DNA from: Terrimesophilobacter sp044464485
GTDB lineage: Bacteria; Actinomycetota; Actinomycetes; Actinomycetales; Microbacteriaceae
Length of the DNA stretch: 64,000 nt
Assembly: GCA_044464485.1 (NCBI GenBank)
Contig: JBIQLG010000001.1
Span: forward strand, 186,001-250,000
Direction: 5' to 3'
Each line of letters opens with the position of its first letter. The stretch's first letter is position 1. The translations under genes were made by a program, and so were the position numbers. Below are positions 44,228 to 53,268 of this stretch, piece after piece. The notes beneath the pieces were generated by a model. It made no database searches. It was not told the DNA's origin and saw nothing but the letters and a program-made list of their open reading frames with translations.

Positions 44228-44862
44228 AGCTCGCCAAGGGTCAATCGCGCGTCCGCTACCGAGTCAGCAAGTTGGGCACTGTGGGTGGCAATGACAACGG
44301 CCGCCCCATCGGCCTTGGCCTCCCGTATTGCGGCGATGACCAACTCGAGCCGGCCGCCGTCGAGGCGTTGCTCGGGTTCGTCGAGAATCAACACTTCAAA
44401 CGGGCGAATGAAGGTAACGGACAGAGCGAACAACTGCATTTGGCCCGACGACAGTTCGTGTGAGTATCGATGCGAAAGCGCGCTGATACCCCATTGATGG
44501 AGAGCGATGTCGGCCCGCTCGTCTGCGACAGTGCCGATCATGCCCCAGGTTGTTGCGATGAACCGCAGTTGTTCACGCACCGTAAGGTCGGTCGCGAATG
44601 CCGGCAGCCCAATCAGCGAAGAAATCGCGCGGCGAGTATCTTCTCGACGCTCATCGAGCCGCCTGTTGCCGATGAGTACAGTTCCTGAAGTCGGGTGCAG
44701 AAGTCCCGCGAGGATAAGTAGCAGTGTTGTCTTGCCCGACCCGTTCTGGCCAAGGACAGCGAGTACCTGCCCTGGAATGATCTGAGCCGATACCGGAGCC
44801 AGTAGTACCTCTCCGTCAACAGTGGCGGCGACGTGATGCGCTTCCAGAAGTGAGGGCATCAA
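44224..44862 (-). CDS. ABC transporter ATP-binding protein
   Basis: A protein of 212 residues. Walker A is VLGQNGSGKTTLLLILAG, the signature SHELSSGQMQLFALS and Walker B FEVLILDEPEQRLDGG, with the H-loop in VVIATHSAQLAD. The signature Gly-Gln is shifted from the usual LSGGQ to LSSGQ. It powers the adjacent large permease. The pair is isolated between the PIN toxin pair and tRNA-Gly. Confidence 0.93.
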   Translation of the reverse strand: MMPSLLEAHHVAATVDGEVLLAPVSAQIIPGQVLAVLGQNGSGKTTLLLILAGLLHPTSGTVLIGNRRLDERREDTRRAISSLIGLPAFATDLTVREQLRFIATTWGMIGTVADERADIALHQWGISALSHRYSHELSSGQMQLFALSVTFIRPFEVLILDEPEQRLDGGRLELVIAAIREAKADGAAVVIATHSAQLADSVADARLTLGEL

Positions 44863-45208
44863 CCAATTGTGGCCTAAACAGCTGAAGAGAACGTCTGCCT
44901 ACCGATCGACATGCGGCCCCTGTAGCGCAAAGCGTTCCGCTTGCGGGCGGTCAGAGTACCTCTCCGTGTACCTGATGAGAGCAGTTACGTAGTGACAAGC
45001 TCGCTGACCAGAGCAAATGTCCGGCACTCGTGTTCTTGAACTTCGCGCGTCCGCTAGGAGCGTTGTTATCCGAACGAGGGGGCAAAAGTCCGAACCAGCC
45101 CGTGACGTGACGGGAAAGCGCGAGCGTAGCCCGGTGACGATAAGTCTCACTTTGGTTGAGACGAGTCGCAAGTATTCTTGAGAACTCACAGCGACGTTGG
45201 CTATCAGT
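44863..45208. other. 345-base intergenic stretch with no gene
   Basis: No frame here has coding character on either strand; the longest minus-strand frame reads through tRNA-Gly. It contains a weak hairpin GTCTCA/TGAGAC at 45144-45162 that could terminate tRNA-Gly transcription, and presumably the promoter of the leftward ABC genes. Nothing else is recognisable. Confidence 0.5.
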
Positions 45209-45282
45209 TGGAGGGGATGACGGGAATCGAACCCGCATCATCAGTTTGGAAGACTGAGGCTTTACCACTAAGCTACATCCCC
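45209..45282 (-). tRNA. tRNA-Gly (anticodon TCC)
   Basis: The acceptor arm GGGGATG pairs with CATCCCC (45276-45282 and 45213-45219 on the plus strand). The D-loop TTAGTGGTA, the anticodon loop CTTCCAA with TCC, and the T-loop GTTCGATTC are clear. The terminal CCA is encoded. It reads GGA and other glycine codons. It is on the minus strand, and its 3' end faces the accessory stretch. Confidence 0.95.
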
Positions 45283-45326
45283 ACAATTGAGGGCCGAAGC
45301 CACACATTGCGGTGCAATCCTAATAC

Positions 45327-45788
45327 ATGAAGGAGGGCGACTTGACGAACTGGCGTTCCCATGTGCTCGAGCCATTCGTGACCGCGGTGATCGTCATCGG
45401 TGTCGCACTGATCGTCTTGATCGTGCTGCTCGTTTCGGCGGGCGGTTTTCGCTACCTCCCCATTGCGTTCTTTTTGGGAATCTTCTACCCACTGATTCTT
45501 GCCGTACCGTGGGTCGCCCTCACGGCCACATTTTCGTGGCTGCTGCGCCGCCAAGCGCGCTGGATGAGCCTCGCCGTGGGCGGATGCGTGAGCGTGCTCC
45601 TCGCCTGCCTCGCCCTCTCGCCGAAAATCGCCAACGCCCTCACGTCGGCGAACGGATTCCAACCCGCGGACACGCCCGTGCTCGTCCTGCTGATCGTCGT
45701 ATTCCTGATGGTCTCACTCGTGCAGACCTTCGTACATATGACTCTTCGAGCGCGTGAGAAACGAGAACCGTCTCCAGAACTCAGCTAG
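45327..45788 (+). CDS. Small multi-pass membrane protein, unknown function
   Basis: A protein of 153 residues with four hydrophobic helices (TAVIVIGVALIVLIVLLVSA, IAFFLGIFYPLILAVPWVAL, SLAVGGCVSVLLACLAL, VLVLLIVVFLMVSLVQTFVHM) and a basic C-terminus. No domain is recognised. It lies between tRNA-Gly and tRNA-Pro. Confidence 0.75.
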   Translation: MKEGDLTNWRSHVLEPFVTAVIVIGVALIVLIVLLVSAGGFRYLPIAFFLGIFYPLILAVPWVALTATFSWLLRRQARWMSLAVGGCVSVLLACLALSPKIANALTSANGFQPADTPVLVLLIVVFLMVSLVQTFVHMTLRAREKREPSPELS

Positions 45789-45846
45789 ACTTGCCGAGGC
45801 CAATTTCTGCGCGCCCGCGCGATCCGATTCTCTGGCCGCCATCCTT

Positions 45847-45920
45847 CGGGGCGTAGCTCAGCTTGGTAGAGCGCCCGCTTTGGGAGCGGGAGGCCGCAGG
45901 TTCAACTCCTGTCGCCCCGA
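45847..45920 (+). tRNA. tRNA-Pro (anticodon TGG)
   Basis: The acceptor CGGGGCG (45847-45853) pairs with CGCCCCG (45913-45919). The D-arm GCTCAGCTTGGTAGAGC, anticodon stem CCCGC/GCGGG around TTTGGGA (TGG) and T-arm GCAGGTTCAACTCCTGTC are canonical. CCA is not encoded. It is followed 51 bases later by tig. Confidence 0.95.
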
Positions 45921-45970
45921 CACGAAGCCCAGAACCACAACAGATCAACCAACCAGGAGAAATCGAAATC

Positions 45971-47326
45971 GTGAAGACCACCGTCGAGCGCCTGAGCCCC
46001 ACCCGCGTGAAAATGACCATCGCGGTCACCCCGGAAGAGCTGAAGCCCAGCGTCGACCACGCATACAAGCACATTGCCGAGCAGGTCAACATTCCTGGTT
46101 TCCGAAAAGGCAAGGTACCCGCTCCGATCATCGATCAGCGCGTCGGCCGCGAAGAGGTGCTCAACCACGCCATCAGCGACGGTCTCGAGAAGTTCTACCG
46201 AGAGGCCGCAGACGAGCAGGGCATCCGTCCATTGGGTCGTCCCTCCGCAGAAATCGTGGAGCTTCCCGCGATGAAAGACTTCAGCGGCGACTTCATCGTC
46301 ACCGTCGAGGTGGATGTCCGCCCGGATTTCACGCTCCCCAAGCTCGATGGCCTCAAGCTCACGGTCGACGCCGTCGAGGTGACGGATGCCGAAGTTGAGT
46401 CGGAACTCAACGAACTCCTCAGCCGCTTCGGCACGCTCATCACCGTGGACCGACCGGCAGCAACAGGCGACTTCGTGCAAATCGATCTCAGCGCAACGAT
46501 CGGTGATGAGGAAGTCGATACGGCAAGCGGTATTTCCTACGAGGTTGGCAGCGGTGAACTCATCGACGGCATTGACGAAGCGCTCGAAGGGTTGAGTGCC
46601 GGCGAAGACACGACGTTCGAAGCACCGCTCATGGGTGGGGACCACGAAGGCGAAAACGCCCAGATCGCGATTCACCTCACGGCCGTGAAAGAGCGCGAAC
46701 TGCCTGCGGCGGACGACGACTTCGCCCAGATCGCAAGCCAGTTCGACACGATCGACGAGCTGAAGGCGGACATTCGCGAACAGGTCGGTCGCTCGAAAGT
46801 GTTCGGGCAGGGTGCCCAGGCCCGCGACCAGATCGTCGACAAACTTCTGGAAAGCGTCGAAATTCCGGTGCCGCAGCAGCTCATTGACGACGAGGTGCAC
46901 CGTCACCTGGAGAACGAACAGCGTCTCGAAGATGACGAACACCGCGCCGAAGTGATCGAATCCAGCGAAAAGACCTTCCGCAGCCAGCTCCTGCTTGACG
47001 CCATTGTGGAAGCCGAAGAGGTCAAGGTCAGTCAGGACGAGCTCACCCAATACCTCATGCAGGGTGCCGCGCAATACCAGATGGAGCCCTCCGAGTTCGT
47101 CAAGATTCTTGACGAGAACGGCCAGATTCCGGGAATGGTTGCCGAGGTCGCGCGCGGCAAGGCGCTTGCAGTCGTACTGTCAAAAGCAAACGTCACCGAC
47201 ACGAACGGTAACGCGGTCGACCTTTCCGCGTTCACCACTCCCGCGAACTCTGAGGGAACCAGTTTCGTCGATGTCGACCTCGACGCCGCTCACGACGAGC
47301 ACGACGACCACGACCACGAGCATTGA
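45971..47326 (+). CDS. tig: Trigger factor
   Basis: A ribosome-associated chaperone and prolyl isomerase of 451 residues starting at GTG 45971; the open frame upstream runs through tRNA-Pro and is not coding. The N-terminal ribosome-binding domain has PGFRKGKVPAPIIDQRVG (the GFRxGKxP signature, about residues 42-60). The FKBP domain is at about 160-245 and the C-terminal helical domain at 245-430, with an acidic, His/Asp-rich tail. It assists nascent chains, and its gene precedes clpP1P2 as in many bacteria. Confidence 0.96.
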   Translation: MKTTVERLSPTRVKMTIAVTPEELKPSVDHAYKHIAEQVNIPGFRKGKVPAPIIDQRVGREEVLNHAISDGLEKFYREAADEQGIRPLGRPSAEIVELPAMKDFSGDFIVTVEVDVRPDFTLPKLDGLKLTVDAVEVTDAEVESELNELLSRFGTLITVDRPAATGDFVQIDLSATIGDEEVDTASGISYEVGSGELIDGIDEALEGLSAGEDTTFEAPLMGGDHEGENAQIAIHLTAVKERELPAADDDFAQIASQFDTIDELKADIREQVGRSKVFGQGAQARDQIVDKLLESVEIPVPQQLIDDEVHRHLENEQRLEDDEHRAEVIESSEKTFRSQLLLDAIVEAEEVKVSQDELTQYLMQGAAQYQMEPSEFVKILDENGQIPGMVAEVARGKALAVVLSKANVTDTNGNAVDLSAFTTPANSEGTSFVDVDLDAAHDEHDDHDHEH

Positions 47327-47367
47327 TGACACAGATTAACTGATCTGCCCACGGCGAACACTCCGAT

Positions 47368-47382
47368 GAGCGCTCGCGCGCT
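47368..47382. promoter_or_regulatory. GAGCGC/GCGCTC palindrome before clpP1
   Basis: GAGCGC (47368-47373) and GCGCTC (47377-47382) form an inverted repeat flanked on both sides by CTCCGAT, in the 101-base tig-clpP1 gap. Actinobacterial clpP1P2 are activated by ClgR at GC-rich sites here, but I cannot claim a match to its consensus. Confidence 0.25.
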
Positions 47383-47427
47383 CCGATAGATTCGATTCAC
47401 GGCGACAACGAAACGGAGCTCGACAGC

Positions 47428-48033
47428 ATGGCCCAACCGGCACTGGTCAGCAGCATTTTCGACCAACTTCTCAACGACCGCATCATCTGGCTCGGATCCG
47501 AGGTGCGGGACGACAACGCCAACGAGATCTGCGCGAAGATATTGCTTCTCGCAGCGGAAGACTCCAAACGAGACATCTACCTCTACATCAACTCACCGGG
47601 TGGATCCATCACCGCGGGGATGGCGATCTACGACACCATGAAGTTCGTGCCCAACGACATCGTCACGGTCGGCATCGGCATGGCCGCGTCGATGGGGCAG
47701 TTCCTGCTCTCCTCCGGCACGAAAGGCAAACGCTACATCACGCCCAACGCACGCGTGCTTCTACACCAGCCTTCGGGCGGATTCGGCGGAACGGCGGCGG
47801 ACATCCAGACTCAGGCAAACCTCATCAACGACATGAAGCGGCGCATGGCGGAGCTCACCGCCGAGCAAACGGGCAAGACGGTCGAGCAGATTATCGAAGA
47901 TGGTGACCGCGACAACTGGTTCACCGCACAGCAGGCACTCGAGTATGGTTTCGTCGACCACTTGCGCGAATTCGCGACGGATGTCGTGGGCGGCGGCGGG
48001 ACCGACGACGCGGCCACCCCGGGAAAGAAGTAG
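47428..48033 (+). CDS. clpP1: ATP-dependent Clp protease proteolytic subunit 1
   Basis: A protein of 201 residues. Catalytic triad candidates are Ser88 in GMAASMG, His113 in LLHQPSGG and Asp162 in DRDNWF. It forms a mixed heptameric-ring peptidase with ClpP2 in Actinobacteria, fed by ClpX or ClpC1. Residues at the start (MAQPALVSSIFDQLLNDRI) may be a short propeptide. It is followed by clpP2 after 10 bases, giving an operon. Confidence 0.96.
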   Translation: MAQPALVSSIFDQLLNDRIIWLGSEVRDDNANEICAKILLLAAEDSKRDIYLYINSPGGSITAGMAIYDTMKFVPNDIVTVGIGMAASMGQFLLSSGTKGKRYITPNARVLLHQPSGGFGGTAADIQTQANLINDMKRRMAELTAEQTGKTVEQIIEDGDRDNWFTAQQALEYGFVDHLREFATDVVGGGGTDDAATPGKK

Positions 48034-48043
48034 GGACACAGCA

Positions 48044-48715
48044 ATGGAATTCACCAATTTGAACCCGGGCGGCATCGCTCGCAACACCGCTGAGGCCCGC
48101 TACATTCTTCCGAGCTTCGAAGAGCGCACCGCGTACGGTTACAAGCGCCAGGACCCCTACGCGAAGCTGTTTGAGGATCGCATCGTTTTCCTCGGCGTGC
48201 AGATCGATGATGCGTCCGCGGATGACGTCATGGCCCAGCTTCTCGTGCTGGAAAGTCAGGATCCCGACCGCGACATCGTCATGTACATCAACTCGCCGGG
48301 CGGCTCCTTCACGGCGATGACGGCGATCTACGACACGATGCAGTACGTGCGTCCACAGATTCAGACCGTGTGTCTCGGTCAGGCCGCCTCGGCCGCCGCC
48401 GTGTTGCTCGCTGCCGGAGCGCCAGGCAAGCGGCTTGCACTCCCGAACGCGCGCATCCTCATCCACCAGCCGGCGACAGGCGATGCTGGTCACGGTCAGG
48501 CTTCGGACATCGAAATCCAGGCTCGTGAGATTCAACGGATGCGCAACTGGCTCGAGCAGACCCTCTCCGGCCACTCAAACCGCACACCGGAGCAGGTCGC
48601 CAAAGACATCGACCGTGACAACATCATGAGTGCGGCGGAAGCGCTCGAGTACGGTCTCATCGATCAGGTGCTCACGAGCCGCAAGAACCTGCCGGCAGCG
48701 ATCACCGCGAGCTAG
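48044..48715 (+). CDS. clpP2: ATP-dependent Clp protease proteolytic subunit 2
   Basis: A protein of 223 residues from the ATG at 48044; upstream codons in the frame are the clpP1 shadow. The triad candidates are Ser116 in GQAASAA, His141 in ILIHQPATG and an Asp in DIDRDNIMS. A propeptide-like N-terminus precedes YILPSFEERTAYGYKRQDPYA. It partners ClpP1. In M. tuberculosis clpX is found not far downstream; here two opposite-strand genes (copC-like and ycnI-like) come before clpX. Confidence 0.96.
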   Translation: MEFTNLNPGGIARNTAEARYILPSFEERTAYGYKRQDPYAKLFEDRIVFLGVQIDDASADDVMAQLLVLESQDPDRDIVMYINSPGGSFTAMTAIYDTMQYVRPQIQTVCLGQAASAAAVLLAAGAPGKRLALPNARILIHQPATGDAGHGQASDIEIQAREIQRMRNWLEQTLSGHSNRTPEQVAKDIDRDNIMSAAEALEYGLIDQVLTSRKNLPAAITAS

Positions 48716-48769
48716 CCGTCACCGCTGGCGGGGGAGCGTTCACTGTTTCCCGCCAGCGGAACAACTCGT

Positions 48770-49450
48770 CTAGTCTTCGGGTTTTTCGACGGGCGAATTG
48801 TCATAGCGGGCATCAGGCGTATCCGCCGCGGGTGGAGTGCCTTCCTTCTTGCGGGGCCGTACGAGCAGGAGTGTGGCCACGAGCGCGATAGCGACGGCCA
48901 CGACGGCTCCGCCAATCCACAGGATGTCCGTGGTGGATTCTGCGGCAGCATCATCCGGCGTGGTGGGGGTGTCATTCACCTCGGAGCCAGAACTCTGTCC
49001 GCAGGTAGCGGGCGTCGTCTTTCCCTGCGTCACGGGCGCGGAATCGGATGCCGGCTGCCACGTGAAGGGAATTTCTCCCGAAACGGTGTGCCCATCGGCC
49101 GAGACGACCTGCCAACCGAGCGAATATTTACCGGGCGGTCCCACCGCAGCATCCGTCTCGACGGAGGGACCCGAGACGGTGACGCAGCCGTCGCCGTAGT
49201 AGAGGCCATCTGGCCCCTGCACCTGCATGAAGAACCCGCCTCCGGTTCCGCTGAGATCGAGCAAATTGTCATTCGTGGTCACGATGAACTGTTCGGGAAG
49301 CTCGGTGAGCACTTCGTTGACGCTCGGTGTCGAATCCACGTAGTAGTTGTGGGCGGATGCGGGTGTCGGCAGGGCGATCACGCCGACAAGCGCGAGTCCG
49401 ACGATAACGGCCGATCGGAGTGCGGTTGCGCCCAACGGGAGTGCGGACAT
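48770..49450 (-). CDS. CopC-domain secreted protein with C-terminal anchor
   Basis: A protein of 226 residues. A signal peptide is cleaved near TPASAHNYY, so the mature chain begins with the His expected for the Cu(II) ligand of CopC (H-x-Y). The CopC beta-sandwich (about residues 33-130) contains NEVLTELPEQFIVTTNDNLLDL and SLGWQVVSADGHTVSGEIPFTW with the second His. One membrane helix (ILWIGGAVVAVAIALVATLLLV) and a basic tail anchor it. It is paired with the YcnI gene, 2 bases away; both look dedicated to copper. Confidence 0.9.
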   Translation of the reverse strand: MSALPLGATALRSAVIVGLALVGVIALPTPASAHNYYVDSTPSVNEVLTELPEQFIVTTNDNLLDLSGTGGGFFMQVQGPDGLYYGDGCVTVSGPSVETDAAVGPPGKYSLGWQVVSADGHTVSGEIPFTWQPASDSAPVTQGKTTPATCGQSSGSEVNDTPTTPDDAAAESTTDILWIGGAVVAVAIALVATLLLVRPRKKEGTPPAADTPDARYDNSPVEKPED

Positions 49451-49452
49451 CG

Positions 49453-50115
49453 TCAGTCCGCCGAGCTTCGACGCAGTGCCGCTATCCCGAGTGCGGCACC
49501 GATGGCCCCGAGCACCAGACCGCCGATCCCCAGCCCGCGCGCGATTGTGTCCGCAGTCGTCGACGCGGCAGCGGGCTGCGAATGACCCCCCGTCGGAGCA
49601 TCATTCACGTAAAGAACCGGTGCAGGGTGCTCTGCGGTTTCCGAGGTTTCCGACCACGACACGACGGTTCCATCGCTGTAGGTCTGTTCGGCGGGCATGA
49701 CGAGTTTTCCGGTGTCAGGAATCGGTCCAAGCGAGAGAGGAAAAACCTGCAGTTGGCCGGCGCTGATCTCGAAGCCGGGTGACGCGGTCCACACCACTTT
49801 CGTCACCGCCTCGGTGATCGTATTTTCACCAATTTTCACCGGGGTCGGAAGCGTTTCCTGCACCAGTTTCGTTGTCCATCCGGTGACCGGTACGTAACTC
49901 ACGTTCAGGATGGGCGTATCAGTGGGCAGGGAAAGTTCAACTTTGTTCGTCACCGCGGTTGCCGATTCGTTGGGCACTTTCACATTGAGCAGCGTCCACG
50001 AGCCGGCTGCTGCCGAGTTGGGGGCGACGGTGACGTGAGCGGATGCGGCAAGAGGGGTGACGACAGCCAGCAGCAGGCCAGCACCGGCGGCAAGAAGAAC
50101 GGGGAGACGTTTCAT
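49453..50115 (-). CDS. YcnI-family (DUF1775) copper-binding protein
   Basis: A protein of 220 residues with a signal peptide ending PLAASAHVTV. The first mature residue is the His that, in Bacillus YcnI, forms a Cu(II) site with a conserved Trp (here in GSWTLLNVKVPNES). The DUF1775 domain covers residues 28-155. A C-terminal helix (GLGIGGLVLGAIGAALGIAAL) anchors it outside the membrane. It is upstream of the CopC-domain gene in one transcript, and divergent from clpX. Confidence 0.92.
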   Translation of the reverse strand: MKRLPVLLAAGAGLLLAVVTPLAASAHVTVAPNSAAAGSWTLLNVKVPNESATAVTNKVELSLPTDTPILNVSYVPVTGWTTKLVQETLPTPVKIGENTITEAVTKVVWTASPGFEISAGQLQVFPLSLGPIPDTGKLVMPAEQTYSDGTVVSWSETSETAEHPAPVLYVNDAPTGGHSQPAAASTTADTIARGLGIGGLVLGAIGAALGIAALRRSSAD

Positions 50116-50300
50116 GAAAAATCCTTTCGGCAGTGCCCTCGGGCAGGCAACCGTGTCATCGCATTTTCCGTGAACTCAGTTCTCGCTGCCGCTTTTCATT
50201 CTATGCGGCGCGCCGACGCACCAAATCGTCATGGTACAGCGACTGTCGGTATCGCAGGTTAGGCTCGTTACTGCACAATGGTTGTTCAAGGGAGGCGAGC

Positions 50301-51575
<1,275 letters not shown>

Positions 51576-51592
51576 AGGATCGATAGCCCATA

Positions 51593-52747
51593 CTGCAGCC
51601 CATTTCCGCCGGGGTAGTCGGCTCGATTGCGGGATTCGCGACATCCTTCGCGCTCGTCATTGCCGGGCTCCAGACGGTCGGTGCGACGGATGCCCAGGCC
51701 TCGTCGGGCCTGCTCATCCTGTGCGTCACGGTGGGCATCACGTCGATACTCCTCGCGATCATCTACCGCATACCGATCTCGATCGCGTGGTCGACGCCAG
51801 GCGCCGCGCTGCTCGTCGCTGCGGGCCAGAGTCACGCGAACTTTGCGGCCGCTGTTGGAGCGTTCATCGTGTGCGGTGCGCTCATCGTGCTGTGCGGGTT
51901 GTGGCCCGCGCTCGGGCGACTGATGACGAATATTCCGAAACCCATTGCGAGCGCGATGCTCGCCGGCATCCTCTTTCCCATTTGCCTCGCACCCGTGACG
52001 GCGATCATCGACTTTCCATTACTCGCCCTGCCCATCGTCGTGGTCTGGCTCGTGATGCTCCGCTTCGCGCCGCGGTGGGCCGTGCCCGCTGCAATGCTCG
52101 TCGCTGCGATAGTGATAGCCATCTCCGCGGGTGGAGAGTGGGTGCAGAAGGCTGAGCTTGCACCGCAGTTGTCTTTCGTGATGCCCGTGTTCGACCCCGC
52201 CGTCATCGTGAGCCTTGGCCTGCCGCTGTTCATCGTCACCATGGCGGGGCAGAACGTACCTGGGTTCGTGGTGATGTCGACATTCGGATACGTGACCCCG
52301 CCGCGACCGGTGCTCGTCGGCACCGGGGTCGCCTCCGTTGGCGGCGCATTCTTCGGCGGACACGCCATCAACCTCGCCGCCATTACCGCGGCGATCATGG
52401 CCAGCCCGGAAGCGGACCCGGACAAATCGAAACGCTGGATCGCGACCCTGAGTGCCGGCTTCCTCTACCTGCTGCTCGGGCTCGGCGCGGGCGTCGCGAC
52501 GGCACTTGTGGCCGCCTCGCCGCCTATTCTGATCATCGCCGTGGCAGGCCTCGCTGTCGTCGGCGCGCTCATCACGTCCATCACCGGGGCGCTCGAGGAC
52601 CCGCCCCACCGGATCACGGCAATTGCGACGTTCCTCGTGACGGCATCCGGGTTCACGCTCATCGGTATCGGTTCCGCGTTCTGGGGTTTGCTGGTCGGAA
52701 CCGTCTTCATGCTGTGGCTCGGGTGGAGACGACACCCCCACGCTTGA
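51593..52747 (+). CDS. benE: BenE-family benzoate/H+ symporter-like protein
   Basis: About 384 residues with ten or eleven membrane helices. The BenE-type N-terminal segment (LQPISAGVVGSIAGFATSFA) starts at CTG 51593, 46 codons before the first GTG at 51731. An in-frame TAG at 51584 leaves only ATA 51590 or CTG 51593 as possible starts, with AAAGGA at 51574-51579 as ribosome binding site. NIPKPIASAMLAGILFP, MAGQNVPGFVVM and FGGHAINLAAITAAI are family motifs. It should import benzoate with protons, though no benzoate catabolic gene is near. The start codon is unusual. Confidence 0.85.
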   Translation: MQPISAGVVGSIAGFATSFALVIAGLQTVGATDAQASSGLLILCVTVGITSILLAIIYRIPISIAWSTPGAALLVAAGQSHANFAAAVGAFIVCGALIVLCGLWPALGRLMTNIPKPIASAMLAGILFPICLAPVTAIIDFPLLALPIVVVWLVMLRFAPRWAVPAAMLVAAIVIAISAGGEWVQKAELAPQLSFVMPVFDPAVIVSLGLPLFIVTMAGQNVPGFVVMSTFGYVTPPRPVLVGTGVASVGGAFFGGHAINLAAITAAIMASPEADPDKSKRWIATLSAGFLYLLLGLGAGVATALVAASPPILIIAVAGLAVVGALITSITGALEDPPHRITAIATFLVTASGFTLIGIGSAFWGLLVGTVFMLWLGWRRHPHA

Positions 52748-52787
52748 GCGCGACGCCGAGTTGCTTGCCCGTCTCGAAGACGCGTGA
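52737..52787 (+). pseudogene. C-terminal remnant of an antitoxin (Phd-like)
   Basis: In the frame ending at TGA 52785-52787 the last residues read LERDAELLARLEDA, a typical antitoxin C-terminus. No start or DNA-binding domain precedes it; the upstream bases belong to the end of benE in another frame. It overlaps the doc start by 4 bases (GTGA). Confidence 0.55.
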
Positions 52788-53159
52788 CAATCCACCTCGA
52801 CCCCCGAGCACGGGTTAGCGGTTTTCGGGCGCCTCGGGCTGCAGCTCAGAGATGAAGGCCTGTTCTTCTCCGCGCTCGCGCGCCCTGCCGCGAGCGTATT
52901 CGGTGCAGATGCCTATGAGAACATCGAATTGAAGGCAGCTATGCTTGTGCTTTCGATCGCGCAACACCACGCGCTGTTTGACGGCAATAAGCGCACATCC
53001 TGGGTCATCATGGTCGCGTTCCTGAACATTAATGGGTTAGACCTGCGGATGGGCGAGGACGTGAAATTCGAACTTGTGCTCGCCGTCGCTGGAGGTTCCG
53101 TCGAGCTCGAGGAGCTTTCGTCTGTGCTCCGCCGCCACCTTGTCACCATCGCACCCTGA
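52784..53159 (+). pseudogene. doc: Doc-type Fic toxin with a one-base frameshift
   Basis: From GTG 52784 the frame VTIHLDP is Doc-like, but in the CCCCC run at 52801-52805 one C too many shifts it. In the next frame the protein continues EHGLAVFGRLGLQLRDEGLF, then SALARPAASVFG, AYENIELKAAM, and the Fic motif HALFDGNKRTSW, ending at 53159. Removing one C would restore a 124-residue Doc kinase-type toxin. The antitoxin is also only a remnant, so the module looks dead; a sequencing error remains possible for the C-run. Confidence 0.8.
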
Positions 53160-53240
53160 GGAGGGCAAAGCCCGTCTCGAAGGGGGCCCGAGATGACTCG
53201 TGTGTTCCCTTCGAGACGGCCCTTCGGGCTTCCTCAGGGA
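53154..53240. repeat. Pair of REP-like elements, head to head
   Basis: Element A (53154-53185) begins CCCTGAGGA and ends GTCTCGAAGGG. Element B (53205-53240) is the same type in reverse (CCCTTCGAGAC to TCCTCAGGG). The inner 11-13 bases of each are self-complementary but differ. Together they can form a large hairpin between the doc remnant and the convergent M3 peptidase, and probably terminate both. The doc stop codon lies inside element A. Confidence 0.75.
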
Positions 53241-53268
53241 GCGGCCTCCTCAGTGAACAGTCTGCGTG

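Noticed and set aside
45209..45282. tRNA-Gly as attachment site of an integrated island
   Set aside because: No integrase and no direct repeat of the tRNA 3' end was seen in 34-45 kb.
44951..45307. 118-codon minus-strand frame across tRNA-Gly
   Set aside because: It runs through the tRNA; the product shows the usual tRNA-read motif MRVRFPSSPPT.
45863..45970. N-terminal extension of tig
   Set aside because: These codons lie over tRNA-Pro; tig begins at GTG 45971.
48770..50115. Copper-responsive operator before the copC/ycnI pair
   Set aside because: I found no clear palindrome matching a known copper regulator in the 185-base gap to clpX.
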